42,770 bases of DNA, from positions 1 to 42,770 of the forward strand of contig JBMSQF010000016.1 in the NCBI GenBank assembly GCA_049423145.1, written 5' to 3'. The first letter of the stretch is position 1. Each line of letters begins with the position of its first letter. A program made the translations under genes and the position numbers. The notes beneath the pieces are model-generated. The model ran no database searches. It saw only the letters and a program-made list of their open reading frames with translations, and was not told the DNA's origin. This stretch comes from RFTU01 sp049423145 (GTDB taxonomy: Bacteria > Pseudomonadota > Gammaproteobacteria > Burkholderiales > Burkholderiaceae_C). This document shows positions 33,638-41,467 of this stretch, one piece after another.

Positions 33638-33811
33638 TCAGATTTGGACCATCTCGAAGTCTTCCTTGCGTGCGCCGCACTCCGGGCAGGTCCAGTTCAT
33701 CGGAACATCGGCCCAAGCGGTTCCGGCGGCAATCCCGTGTTCGGGGTCACCGGCAGCCTCGTCGTAGATCCATCCACAAATGAGGCACATCCAGGTTTTG
33801 CTTTCCGACAT
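33638..33811 (-). CDS. Rubredoxin
   Basis: A 57-residue FeS4 electron carrier. The iron ligands are Cys9 and Cys12 in MCLICGWIYDE and Cys42 and Cys45 in TCPECGARKEDFE. The start chosen is ATG at 33811 (MSESKTWMCL); a further in-frame ATG at 33850 would add a hydrophilic stretch not found in rubredoxins. A TAGAAT box at 33858-33853 may be its -10. In Burkholderiales the gene commonly sits divergently from a thiD-like gene and hemL, as here; its redox partner is unknown. Confidence 0.94.
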   Translation of the reverse strand: MSESKTWMCLICGWIYDEAAGDPEHGIAAGTAWADVPMNWTCPECGARKEDFEMVQI

Positions 33812-33815
33812 GATC

Positions 33816-33843
33816 TTGGGCCGGCGGGAACCGTCACTACAAT
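33816..33843 (+). promoter_or_regulatory. Candidate sigma-70 promoter for the thiD-like gene and hemL
   Basis: TTGGGC (33816-33821) and TACAAT (33838-33843) are 16 bp apart, 64 bp ahead of the thiD-like ATG. The rubredoxin -10 (TAGAAT, 33858-33853 on the minus strand) overlaps the predicted start region, so the two promoters face each other within about 45 bp. Confidence 0.5.
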
Positions 33844-33906
33844 GATTCATGAATTCTAGTCACGCCCTGCAGCGGCATGTGCCGCAGCCGTGTGTGGCCC
33901 CCGTCC

Positions 33907-34866
33907 ATGAGTGAACGACATCCCCCCCAGGGTTCGGCGGACGCCGCCCTTCAGGAAACCGAACAGGCCCCAGCCAATGTGCTGAGTTTCAACGCCAGCG
34001 AGGCGACGGGTGCGGGTGGCGTGGGCGGCGACATCGCCACCTTTTCAGCCATGGGTGCCCACGGTTTGCCGGTGGTCGCCTCGCTGGTGATGCGCGACAC
34101 GGCCGAGGTGTTTGATCAGCATGTCATCGAGGCCGATGCTGTGGCCGAGCAGGCCCGCACGGTTTTGGAGGACATCTCCATCTCGGCCTGGAAGGTCGGC
34201 TTCCTGGGCTCTGCCGAAAACGTCAGTGCGGTGGCCGAGATCCTTTCCGATTACCCGGATGTCCCTCTGGTGGCCTACATGCCGGCCGTCGGTTGGATGG
34301 ACGAGGACGAGCAGGCGGCCTATCTCGATGCCTTCCGGGAATTGATCCTGCCGTCGGCCGAGGTGCTGGTAGGCAACCAGAAGACGCTCACCGACTTCCT
34401 CCTGCCGGAATGGGATGCCGAGCGTCCTCCATCGGCCCGTGAACTGGCGGTGGCTGCAGCCGAACAGGGCGCACGCCATGTATTGGTGACCGGCATCGTC
34501 TTGCCTGCACGGGCCCAGGAAGGGTTTGTGGACAACGTGCTGGCCAATGCCGGTGGTGCCATCTGCGGCGAGAAGTTCGAGCGCTTCGAAGCCTCGTTCA
34601 TCGGTGCCGGCGAAACCCTGTCGGCCGCCTTGGCGGCACTTCTGGCCTCGGGCGCCGACCTGCCCAGCGCGGTTTCTGAAGCGCTGTCCTTCCTCGACCA
34701 AAGCCTGGATGCGGGCTTCCGCCCCGGCATGGGCCATGTGGTTCCCGACCGCTTCTTCTGGGCCGTTCCGGCCGAGGACGAAGAGGGCGACGGCGATGAA
34801 CCCTTCGGCGGGCCCGGTGGCCTGGAGGACAGCGGGCAGGCGAGCGGTCCCAAGCGCATGCATTGA
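33907..34866 (+). CDS. ThiD-like hydroxymethylpyrimidine kinase family protein
   Basis: A 319-residue ribokinase-fold protein aligning with HMP/HMP-P kinase: VLSFNASEATGAGGVGGDIATFSAMGAHG (25-53) corresponds to the ThiD N-terminal substrate segment, and FIGAGETLSAALAALLASG (231-249) to the anion-hole motif. Two features deviate. The GxGD/C catalytic position is Glu236, and the usual GIQAD near residue 40 is GVGGD. So true ThiD activity is uncertain. The C-terminus is acidic (AEDEEGDGDE) with a Gly-rich tail. The start is ATG at 33907; a 21-codon ORF (33849-33914) overlaps it. hemL follows after 9 bp. Database annotation of such genes is usually ThiD. Confidence 0.75.
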   Translation: MSERHPPQGSADAALQETEQAPANVLSFNASEATGAGGVGGDIATFSAMGAHGLPVVASLVMRDTAEVFDQHVIEADAVAEQARTVLEDISISAWKVGFLGSAENVSAVAEILSDYPDVPLVAYMPAVGWMDEDEQAAYLDAFRELILPSAEVLVGNQKTLTDFLLPEWDAERPPSARELAVAAAEQGARHVLVTGIVLPARAQEGFVDNVLANAGGAICGEKFERFEASFIGAGETLSAALAALLASGADLPSAVSEALSFLDQSLDAGFRPGMGHVVPDRFFWAVPAEDEEGDGDEPFGGPGGLEDSGQASGPKRMH

Positions 34867-34875
34867 AAGCAGACC

Positions 34876-36177
34876 ATGAACATCACCAATGCCGCACTGT
34901 TTGAACGCGCCCAAGGCGTGATACCCGGCGGCGTGAACTCGCCGGTGCGTGCCTTTCGCGCGGTGGGTGGGACGCCGCGGTTCATCGCACGCGCCCAGGG
35001 GGCCTACATGTGGGATGCCGAGGGTCGGCGCTACATCGACTACATCGGTTCCTGGGGGCCGATGATCCTGGGGCATGGCCATCCGGCCGTGCTCGAAGCG
35101 GTCATCCAAGCCGCAGCCGAGGGATTCAGCTTCGGTGCGCCCACTGAGCGCGAAATCGAACTGGCCGAAGCGATCATCGCCCTCGTGCCGGGCCTGGAGC
35201 AGGTGCGGCTGGTGAGTTCAGGAACCGAGGCGGCGATGAGCGCCATCCGCTTGGCCCGCGGTGCGACCGGTCGCAGCCGGCTGATCAAATTTGAGGGCTG
35301 CTACCACGGCCACGCCGATGCGCTGCTGGTCAAGGCCGGATCAGGCCTGGCCACCTTTGGCAACCCCACCAGCGCCGGTGTCCCGCCGGAGGTGGTTCAG
35401 CACACCATCGTCCTGCCCTACAACGACGTCTCGGCACTCGAGTCGGCCTTTGCCGAGCATGGGCCGCACCTGGCCTGTGTGATGGTCGAGGCCATCGCTG
35501 GCAACATGAATTTCGTGCGGGCATCGGTGCCGTTCATGAAGCGGCTGCGTGAGCTGTGCACGGTGCATGGTGCGCTGCTGGTGTTCGATGAGGTGATGAG
35601 CGGCTTCCGAGTGGCACTGGGCGGTGCGCAAAGCGTCTATGCCCGCCTGATTCCCGGGTTCCGCCCGGACATGAGCGTGTTCGGCAAGGTCATCGGAGGG
35701 GGCATGCCCCTGGCCGCTTTTGGCGGTTCGCGCGATGTGATGGCGCAACTGGCGCCGCTGGGCCCGGTCTACCAGGCCGGCACGCTCTCGGGCAACCCGG
35801 TGGCCACCGCCTGCGGCCTGGCCACCCTGCGTGAGATTGCCCGACCGGGCTTCTTCGACGCGCTGGCCAGCCGCACGCGGGCACTCGTTGATGGTTTGGT
35901 GGCTGCCGGGCGCGACGCGGGCATTCCGATGAGTGGCGACAGTGAAGGCGGCATGTTCGGCTTCTTTTTCCACGAGAGCCTTCCACAGGACTACTCGACG
36001 GTGATGAGCACCGACAAGGAGCGGTTCAACCGTTTCTTCCACGGCATGCTGGATCGCGGGGTGTATCTGGCGCCTGCGCTCTATGAGGCGGGCTTTGTCA
36101 GCGCGGCCCACACCGCCGATGACATCGCAGCCACCCACCAGGCGGCGCGGGAATCGCTGGCGCTGCTGCGTGCCTGA
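34876..36177 (+). CDS. hemL: Glutamate-1-semialdehyde 2,1-aminomutase
   Basis: HemL converts glutamate-1-semialdehyde to 5-aminolevulinate in the C5 pathway to heme. The 433-residue fold-type I PLP enzyme begins with the signature IPGGVNSPVRAFR (16-28). It has YIDYIGSWGPMILGH and SSGTEAAMSAIRLARG, and binds PLP through the lysine in SVFGKVIGGGMP (about Lys271). ATG at 34876 lies 9 bp after the thiD-like stop, so the two are one transcription unit. Betaproteobacteria of this group use this glutamyl-tRNA route rather than ALA synthase. Confidence 0.97.
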   Translation: MNITNAALFERAQGVIPGGVNSPVRAFRAVGGTPRFIARAQGAYMWDAEGRRYIDYIGSWGPMILGHGHPAVLEAVIQAAAEGFSFGAPTEREIELAEAIIALVPGLEQVRLVSSGTEAAMSAIRLARGATGRSRLIKFEGCYHGHADALLVKAGSGLATFGNPTSAGVPPEVVQHTIVLPYNDVSALESAFAEHGPHLACVMVEAIAGNMNFVRASVPFMKRLRELCTVHGALLVFDEVMSGFRVALGGAQSVYARLIPGFRPDMSVFGKVIGGGMPLAAFGGSRDVMAQLAPLGPVYQAGTLSGNPVATACGLATLREIARPGFFDALASRTRALVDGLVAAGRDAGIPMSGDSEGGMFGFFFHESLPQDYSTVMSTDKERFNRFFHGMLDRGVYLAPALYEAGFVSAAHTADDIAATHQAARESLALLRA

Positions 36178-36250
36178 ACTGCAACACCAACAGCGCTGCA
36201 GTCGGCGTTCACTCGAACCCTGAACAGGGCTGGCGTCCGGAGCCGGTTTC

Positions 36251-37666
36251 ATGCACATCCACATCCTGGGCATCTGCGGCACGTTCATGGGCGGCTTGGC
36301 CGCGCTTGCGCGCGAGTGCGGGCACCGCGTCACCGGCTGCGACCGCGGGGTCTACCCCCCCATGAGCGACCAACTGCGTGCCCTGGGCATCGAGCTCATC
36401 GAGGGCTACGGCACCGAGCAACTCGGCCTGCGACCAGACCTCTACGTGGTGGGCAATGTGGTCACCCGCGGCAACCCTCTGATGGAGGCGATCCTGGATG
36501 CCGGTCTGCCCTACACGAGCGGGCCGCAGTGGCTCAGCGAGCATGTGCTCCAGGGCCGACATGTGTTGGCGGTGGCCGGCACACATGGAAAGACGACGAC
36601 AACGGCCATGCTGGCTTGGATCCTCGAGCACGCCGGTCTGAAGCCCGGCTTTCTCGTGGGCGGCATTCCCGCCAACTTCGGTGTGAGCGCCCGGCTGGGA
36701 GCGGCCGACGGGGTCGCGCTGGAGCGGCCGCTGTTCGTGATCGAAGCCGACGAATACGACACAGCCTTTTTCGACAAGCGGAGCAAGTTCGTGCACTACC
36801 GGGCCCGCACCGCGGTCCTCAACAACCTGGAGCACGATCACGCCGACATCTTCCCGGACTTGCAGGCCATCGAAACGCAATTCCATCACCTGGTGCGCAC
36901 GGTACCGGCTGCCGGTACCCTGGTGGTCAATGCGCGTGAACCCGCCTTGGCCCGCGTGCTGGCGCGTGGCGCCTGGAGCCGCATCCAGCGCTTTGGCTGT
37001 GTCAAGGAAGAAGCCGGCTGCCTGCGTGCACGGGGCGAGCCGCAAGCCTTCGATGTGTTGCGCGGCGCGCTGAAGGTGGGTCGGGTCGAGTGGTCTCTCA
37101 GTGGCGAACACAACCAGCTCAATGCGCTGGCGGCCATTGCCGCAGCCGAGTCGGTGGGGGTTGCGCCGCAGGCCAGCTGCACCGCGCTCGCGGGCTTTGA
37201 AAGCGTCAAGCGCCGCATGGAACGGGTCGGTTCGGTATCCCTCCCGGGTGGCCAGATCCAGGTGATTGATGACTTTGCGCACCACCCCACGGCCATGCGC
37301 ACCACGATCAATGGCCTGCGCCGTCTGGTGGACCGTCAGGCCCTTCATCAAGCGGGGCGTGGTCGCATCCTCGCCATCTTCGAGCCGCGCTCGAACACCA
37401 TGAAGCTGGGAACGATGAAATCGCAGCTGCCCTGGGCGCTGGAAGAGGCCGATCTGGCCTTCTGCCACAGCGCGGGATTGGACTGGGATGCCGCGCAGGT
37501 GCTCAAACCCATGGGCGCGCGGGCCACCGTTTGTACCGATATCGATCAACTGGTCCAGGCCGTGGTGCGGGTGGCCCAGGTCGGCGACCACCTCCTGTGC
37601 ATGAGCAACGGGGGATTCGGCGGCGTTCACCAGCGACTCCTGCAGGCCCTCGCCGCCCGCGCTTGA
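36251..37666 (+). CDS. mpl: UDP-N-acetylmuramate:L-alanyl-gamma-D-glutamyl-meso-diaminopimelate ligase
   Basis: Mpl reattaches the murein tripeptide recovered from the cell wall to UDP-MurNAc, a peptidoglycan recycling step in the cytoplasm. At 471 residues it has the Mur ligase order: IHILGICGTFMGGLAALARE (3-22), the ATP loop VAGTHGKTTTTAML (about 107-120), EADEYDTAFFDKRSKFVHY, and the C-terminal domain with IDDFAHHPTAMRTTI and EPRSNTMKLG. ATG at 36251 is 73 bp after hemL, and no promoter is obvious in that gap. The perfect GGTACCGG/CCGGTACC inverted repeat at 36901-36919 is inside the coding frame. Confidence 0.96.
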   Translation: MHIHILGICGTFMGGLAALARECGHRVTGCDRGVYPPMSDQLRALGIELIEGYGTEQLGLRPDLYVVGNVVTRGNPLMEAILDAGLPYTSGPQWLSEHVLQGRHVLAVAGTHGKTTTTAMLAWILEHAGLKPGFLVGGIPANFGVSARLGAADGVALERPLFVIEADEYDTAFFDKRSKFVHYRARTAVLNNLEHDHADIFPDLQAIETQFHHLVRTVPAAGTLVVNAREPALARVLARGAWSRIQRFGCVKEEAGCLRARGEPQAFDVLRGALKVGRVEWSLSGEHNQLNALAAIAAAESVGVAPQASCTALAGFESVKRRMERVGSVSLPGGQIQVIDDFAHHPTAMRTTINGLRRLVDRQALHQAGRGRILAIFEPRSNTMKLGTMKSQLPWALEEADLAFCHSAGLDWDAAQVLKPMGARATVCTDIDQLVQAVVRVAQVGDHLLCMSNGGFGGVHQRLLQALAARA

Positions 37667-37687
37667 GGATCTGCGCTTCGTGGAATA

Positions 37688-37705
37688 CACCGCCTGCGGG
37701 CGGTG
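37688..37705 (+). other. Perfect 7-bp hairpin after mpl
   Basis: CACCGCC (37688-37694) and GGCGGTG (37699-37705) enclose the tetraloop TGCG, 21 bp beyond the mpl stop. The following bases (CTCGATTGGGTT) are not a T-run, so terminator function is uncertain. The next gene starts 50 bp later. Confidence 0.4.
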
Positions 37706-37755
37706 CTCGATTGGGTTAAGGTTTCAGGTTTGTGATTTCTCAGGGAAGGATCCCC

Positions 37756-40668
37756 ATGAACGACTCCCTTCGTGCCGCCAGCCCTTGGTTCGCGGCGGCC
37801 CTGTCCGCCCTCCTCGTGGCTTGTGCACAGAACCCGGCCGCGCCGGCCTCGGGTGACGCGGCCAAGGCCCCCGCAGCGCCCGCGCCAACCACTGCGCAGG
37901 CCGCCCAACGACCTGCCGCCGCAGGCACGGCCGCTCCAGCGGGAACGCCGGCCGCTGCTCCCCAGCCCCGAACAACCGCACCCGCGGGCACCCCACCGGC
38001 TGCTCAGGCCACTGCGGGCGCCAGCCCCAACCCGGCCGCGGCTGCAGCGCGCGCTGCTGCTGGCGCAGCCGGCGCAGTCGCGCCCTTCGCCGAAGTCATC
38101 CGCGACGCCAAGCGTGCGGACGGTTTCCTGCCGGTATGGACGAAGGACGAGAAGACCTGGGTCGAGATTCCGAGTAGCGGCCTGGACAAACCCTTCTTCA
38201 TGGCCATCTCGGTGGCCAACGGGCTGGGTGAGCGCTTCTTCTGGCCCGGTCTCATGGGCGGCAGTCAAGTCGTGGAACTGCGCAAGGTGGGCAACAACAT
38301 CCAGCTGATCGCGAAGAACCTGAAGGTCCGCGCACCGGCCAATACGCCGCTGGCGACCGCCTTGGCCGAAAGCTACTCCGACAGCCTGCTGGCCACCGCC
38401 CCGGTGGCTTCAGCGCCGCACCCCGAACGCAAGTCGGTGCTCGTCGATGCCAACATGTTGTTGGGCGGTGACATCACCGGCGCCCAGACCCGACTGGAAG
38501 CCTCCTACCGGCTCTCCTACTCCCTGGACCGTGCCAACTCGGGCATCGTCAAGGCGCGTGCCGATGCCAACGGCACGAGCTTCACGGTGCGTCAGCACTT
38601 TGCCATTCCGAAACTCCCGGCCACCCCGATGGGCGGCCCCGGTGGGGCCACACCGAATCCGGCCAACATGCCCTCACCGCCCACGGTGGTGCCGGATGCG
38701 CGCAGCCTCTTCCTGTCACACACCTACACCATGGCGCCCCTTCCGGCCACGCCGATGGCCACTCGCGGCGCCGACCAGCGCGTGGGCTATTTCACCGAGT
38801 CCTTCATGGACTTCGGCAAGGACGCCGGCGGCGACCGCCGAACCCACCACATCAAGCGCTGGCGCCTGGAAAAAAAGGATCCCAACGCAGCCGTTTCGGA
38901 ACCAAAGGAACCGATCCGCGTGGTGATGGACCGCAACATTCCGCTGAAGTGGCGTGAGCCGATCAAGGCCGGCATCCTGGAATGGAACAAGGCCTTCGAG
39001 AAGGCCGGTTGGCGCAACGCCATCGTGGTGGAGCAACAGGCCGACAACGCCGACTGGAGCACCCTGGAGGGTACCCGCATGCTGGCCGTTCGATGGTTCG
39101 CCATTGAAGGGCCCGGCGCCACCGCCGTGGGCCCCAGCCAGGCCGACCCGCGGACCGGCGAGATCCTGCGCGGTGCTTCGATCATTCCCGAGAACTGGGT
39201 GCGCATCGGCCGCAACCGCATCACCGACACCCAGCCGCGCATCGGTGGTCTTTCGATGGACAGTGCCGGCGGCGCCCTGCCGGCCTTCGCCCAACCCTAC
39301 CCGCTGCCCTCGGGCCTGATGGGTTCGCATGACCATGCCTTGTGCACCTTGGGACATGAGGCGCTGGAGCAAGCCGAGATGGCCTTCGAACTCCTGGTCG
39401 CGCGCGGTCAGATCGACCCGCAGGGTCCGGAGGCCGACCGCTTCATCGCGGGCAGTCTGAAGGATGTGACGATGCACGAGATCGGCCACGCCCTCGGTCT
39501 GCGCCACAACTTCAAAGCGTCCACCGGCATCACCCGCAGCCAACTGCGCGACAAGGCCTTCACCACGGCGCGCGGCGTCTCCAACTCGGTGATGGACTAC
39601 AACGCGCTGAACCTGCCCCTGGCGGATGAAGCCGACGCCGAGCTGCAGATGGGCACCTTGGGCGCCTACGACATCTGGGCCATCGAGTACGGTTATCGCG
39701 CCTTCCCGGCTGCCGAGGAAGCCGCCGGGCTGGCCACCATTGCCGCTCGCAGCGACACCGACACGTCCCTGGCCTATGCCACCGACGAAGATGCGGCCAC
39801 GCCGGACCCGCTGGTCAATCGGTATGACCTGGGCGACGATCCCCTGGCCTACGCCCAGAAGCAAATGAAGCTGTCGCGCGAACTGTGGGCGCGCACCCAA
39901 AGCCGCCCGCTGGCACCCACCGACGACATGACCATCTACCGCCGTGTGCTGCAGCGCGTGTTCGCCGGCATCAACACCACGGTGCCGCTGGCCACCCGCT
40001 ACGTGGGCGGCTCGATCCACTCGCGTGCCTTGGCGGGTAAGAACGAGCCCCTGATCGCGCCGGTTCCAGCGGCCCGGCAGCGCGAAGCACTGAACTTCGT
40101 CGTGGGTGAACTGTTCTCCAGCAACAGCTTCAAGTTCGATCCGAAGATCATGAGCCGTCTGGGCATCGACCAGCTCGACCGGATATCCGCTCGTGCGGTG
40201 ACCTCCACCGATTTCAGCTTGGCCCAATCGGTGCTGGGCGTTCAGCGTGGCGCACTGGATGCGCTGATGAGCGAATCGCTGGCGGCTCGCATGGCCGATG
40301 CCGAACACAAGGTCGACAACCCCAAGTCCCTGATGAGCTTTGCCGATGTGCAGACCCGCCTGAATGCGGCCATCTGGTCGGAATTGCGCGACGGCAAGAC
40401 TTCCGGCCGTGATGTGGATACGCTGCGTCGAAACCTCCAGCGCGAGCACGTCAAGCGGATCGCCTCCGGCCTGCTGCGTCCTTCGACCGCGGGTGGCGGC
40501 GCGGATGCACCGGCTGTCAACCGCATGGTGGCCCGGCAACTGGAATCCGACTTGCGTGCAGCACTCAATGTCGGCGGCTGGTCGGGCATGGCGCGCGCGC
40601 ACCTGGAGGACAGCCTGGCCCTGCTCAGCGAAGCCCTGAAGGCACCGCTCAACAAGCAGGGCGTTTGA
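37756..40668 (+). CDS. Zinc-dependent metalloprotease, lipoprotein (DUF4953/DUF5117 type)
   Basis: A 970-residue predicted lipoprotein. The signal peptide ends in the lipobox LVAC (Cys23). Residues 25-110 are an Ala/Pro-rich low-complexity linker. A DUF5117-like domain follows from about 115 (PSSGLDKPFFMAISVANGLG and RFFWPGLMGG). The zinc site is HEIGHALGLRH (His574, Glu575, His578, His584), and NSVMDYNALN behind it resembles a Met-turn. The C-terminal third is helical and unassigned. Such proteins are secreted or outer-membrane-attached zincins with unknown substrates. An AAGGA Shine-Dalgarno sequence precedes ATG 37756; an upstream in-frame start at 37732 would disturb the signal peptide. 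The neighbours do not suggest a role. Confidence 0.88.
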   Translation: MNDSLRAASPWFAAALSALLVACAQNPAAPASGDAAKAPAAPAPTTAQAAQRPAAAGTAAPAGTPAAAPQPRTTAPAGTPPAAQATAGASPNPAAAAARAAAGAAGAVAPFAEVIRDAKRADGFLPVWTKDEKTWVEIPSSGLDKPFFMAISVANGLGERFFWPGLMGGSQVVELRKVGNNIQLIAKNLKVRAPANTPLATALAESYSDSLLATAPVASAPHPERKSVLVDANMLLGGDITGAQTRLEASYRLSYSLDRANSGIVKARADANGTSFTVRQHFAIPKLPATPMGGPGGATPNPANMPSPPTVVPDARSLFLSHTYTMAPLPATPMATRGADQRVGYFTESFMDFGKDAGGDRRTHHIKRWRLEKKDPNAAVSEPKEPIRVVMDRNIPLKWREPIKAGILEWNKAFEKAGWRNAIVVEQQADNADWSTLEGTRMLAVRWFAIEGPGATAVGPSQADPRTGEILRGASIIPENWVRIGRNRITDTQPRIGGLSMDSAGGALPAFAQPYPLPSGLMGSHDHALCTLGHEALEQAEMAFELLVARGQIDPQGPEADRFIAGSLKDVTMHEIGHALGLRHNFKASTGITRSQLRDKAFTTARGVSNSVMDYNALNLPLADEADAELQMGTLGAYDIWAIEYGYRAFPAAEEAAGLATIAARSDTDTSLAYATDEDAATPDPLVNRYDLGDDPLAYAQKQMKLSRELWARTQSRPLAPTDDMTIYRRVLQRVFAGINTTVPLATRYVGGSIHSRALAGKNEPLIAPVPAARQREALNFVVGELFSSNSFKFDPKIMSRLGIDQLDRISARAVTSTDFSLAQSVLGVQRGALDALMSESLAARMADAEHKVDNPKSLMSFADVQTRLNAAIWSELRDGKTSGRDVDTLRRNLQREHVKRIASGLLRPSTAGGGADAPAVNRMVARQLESDLRAALNVGGWSGMARAHLEDSLALLSEALKAPLNKQGV

Positions 40669-40687
40669 CCCGGGGACACGCCACCGC

Positions 40688-41437
40688 ATGAAGCTCAAGG
40701 ACAAGGTCTGCATCATCACCGGCGCCGCACAGGGCATCGGGCTGGCCACCGCGCTGCGCTTTGCCGCCGAGGGCGCGGTGGTGGTGGTGTGCGACCTTCG
40801 TCAGGCCGATGTGGACGCGACGGTCTCCCAGTGCCGTGCACACGGTGGCCCAGCCGATCGGTCCACCGGCTTCGTGCTCAGCGTCACCGATCGCGCCCAG
40901 GTGGATGCGATGGTGGCGGCGGTGAAGGCCCGCTATGGCCGGATCGATGTGCTTGTCAACAACGCCGGCATCACCAAGGACGCTCGGCTGCAGAAGATGA
41001 CCCTGGAGCAGTTCGACGCCGTGATCGACGTCAACCTCCGCGGCGTCTTCCACTGCAGCCAGGCAGTGGCCGACACGATGGTGCAGCAGGGTTCGGGCGT
41101 CATCCTCAACGCCAGCTCCATCGTGGGCCTCTATGGCAATTTCGGGCAAACGAATTACGCTGCCAGCAAGTTCGGCGTGATCGGTTTCACCAAGACCTGG
41201 AGCCGTGAACTCGGGCCCAAGGGCATCCGGGTGAATGCCGTGGCGCCCGGATTCGTGGCCACGCACATCCTGGACACGATCCCCGAAAAGGTGCTGGCGG
41301 AAATGACGCAGGAAGTTCCCCTTCGCCGCTTGGGCAAACCCGAGGAGATCGCCAGCGTCTATGCCTTCCTGGCCAGCGACGATGCCAGCTATGTCAATGG
41401 AGCCGTCCTGGAAGTCGCGGGGGGACTGACCCTCTAG
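40688..41437 (+). CDS. SDR-family oxidoreductase (FabG-like beta-ketoacyl reductase)
   Basis: A 249-residue short-chain dehydrogenase with the NAD(P) motif TGAAQGIG (11-18), NNAG (91-94) and the catalytic Ser144, Tyr157 and Lys161. It is close to FabG and acetoacetyl-CoA reductases, so a 3-oxoacyl substrate is likely, but the carrier (ACP or CoA) cannot be told. It is not in a fab or pha cluster: the preceding metalloprotease ends 19 bp upstream, and an RNB ribonuclease follows after 30 bp. Confidence 0.87.
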   Translation: MKLKDKVCIITGAAQGIGLATALRFAAEGAVVVVCDLRQADVDATVSQCRAHGGPADRSTGFVLSVTDRAQVDAMVAAVKARYGRIDVLVNNAGITKDARLQKMTLEQFDAVIDVNLRGVFHCSQAVADTMVQQGSGVILNASSIVGLYGNFGQTNYAASKFGVIGFTKTWSRELGPKGIRVNAVAPGFVATHILDTIPEKVLAEMTQEVPLRRLGKPEEIASVYAFLASDDASYVNGAVLEVAGGLTL

Positions 41438-41455
41438 CCCCGGTAACAAACCACC

Positions 41456-41461
41456 GACAAT
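41456..41461 (+). promoter_or_regulatory. Possible -10-like box before the RNB gene
   Basis: GACAAT, then CACCGG, then the GTG start at 41468. The six-base spacing matches the other leaderless candidates, but the hexamer is weaker and there is no -35. Confidence 0.22.
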
Positions 41462-41467
41462 CACCGG

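Noticed and set aside
33624..33641. CTGAGG/CCTCAG stem at the phrB-rubredoxin junction as a two-way terminator
   Set aside because: Only six pairs, no T-run on either side, and it overlaps the rubredoxin stop; too weak to list as a terminator.
33812..33850. Longer rubredoxin starting at ATG 33850
   Set aside because: The extra 13 residues are not found in rubredoxins, and the start would lie 2 bp after the proposed -10 box.
33844..33906. Thiamine pyrophosphate riboswitch before the thiD-like gene
   Set aside because: The leader is only about 60 nt and lacks the THI-box core (CTGAGA with its partner stems).
36901..36919. Perfect inverted repeat GGTACCGG/CCGGTACC
   Set aside because: It lies inside mpl and encodes ordinary residues (PAAGT), so there is no reason to treat it as an operator.
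38716..40749. Minus-strand open frame of 677 codons opposite the metalloprotease gene
   Set aside because: An antisense shadow produced by third-position GC bias; no motif and no start signal.
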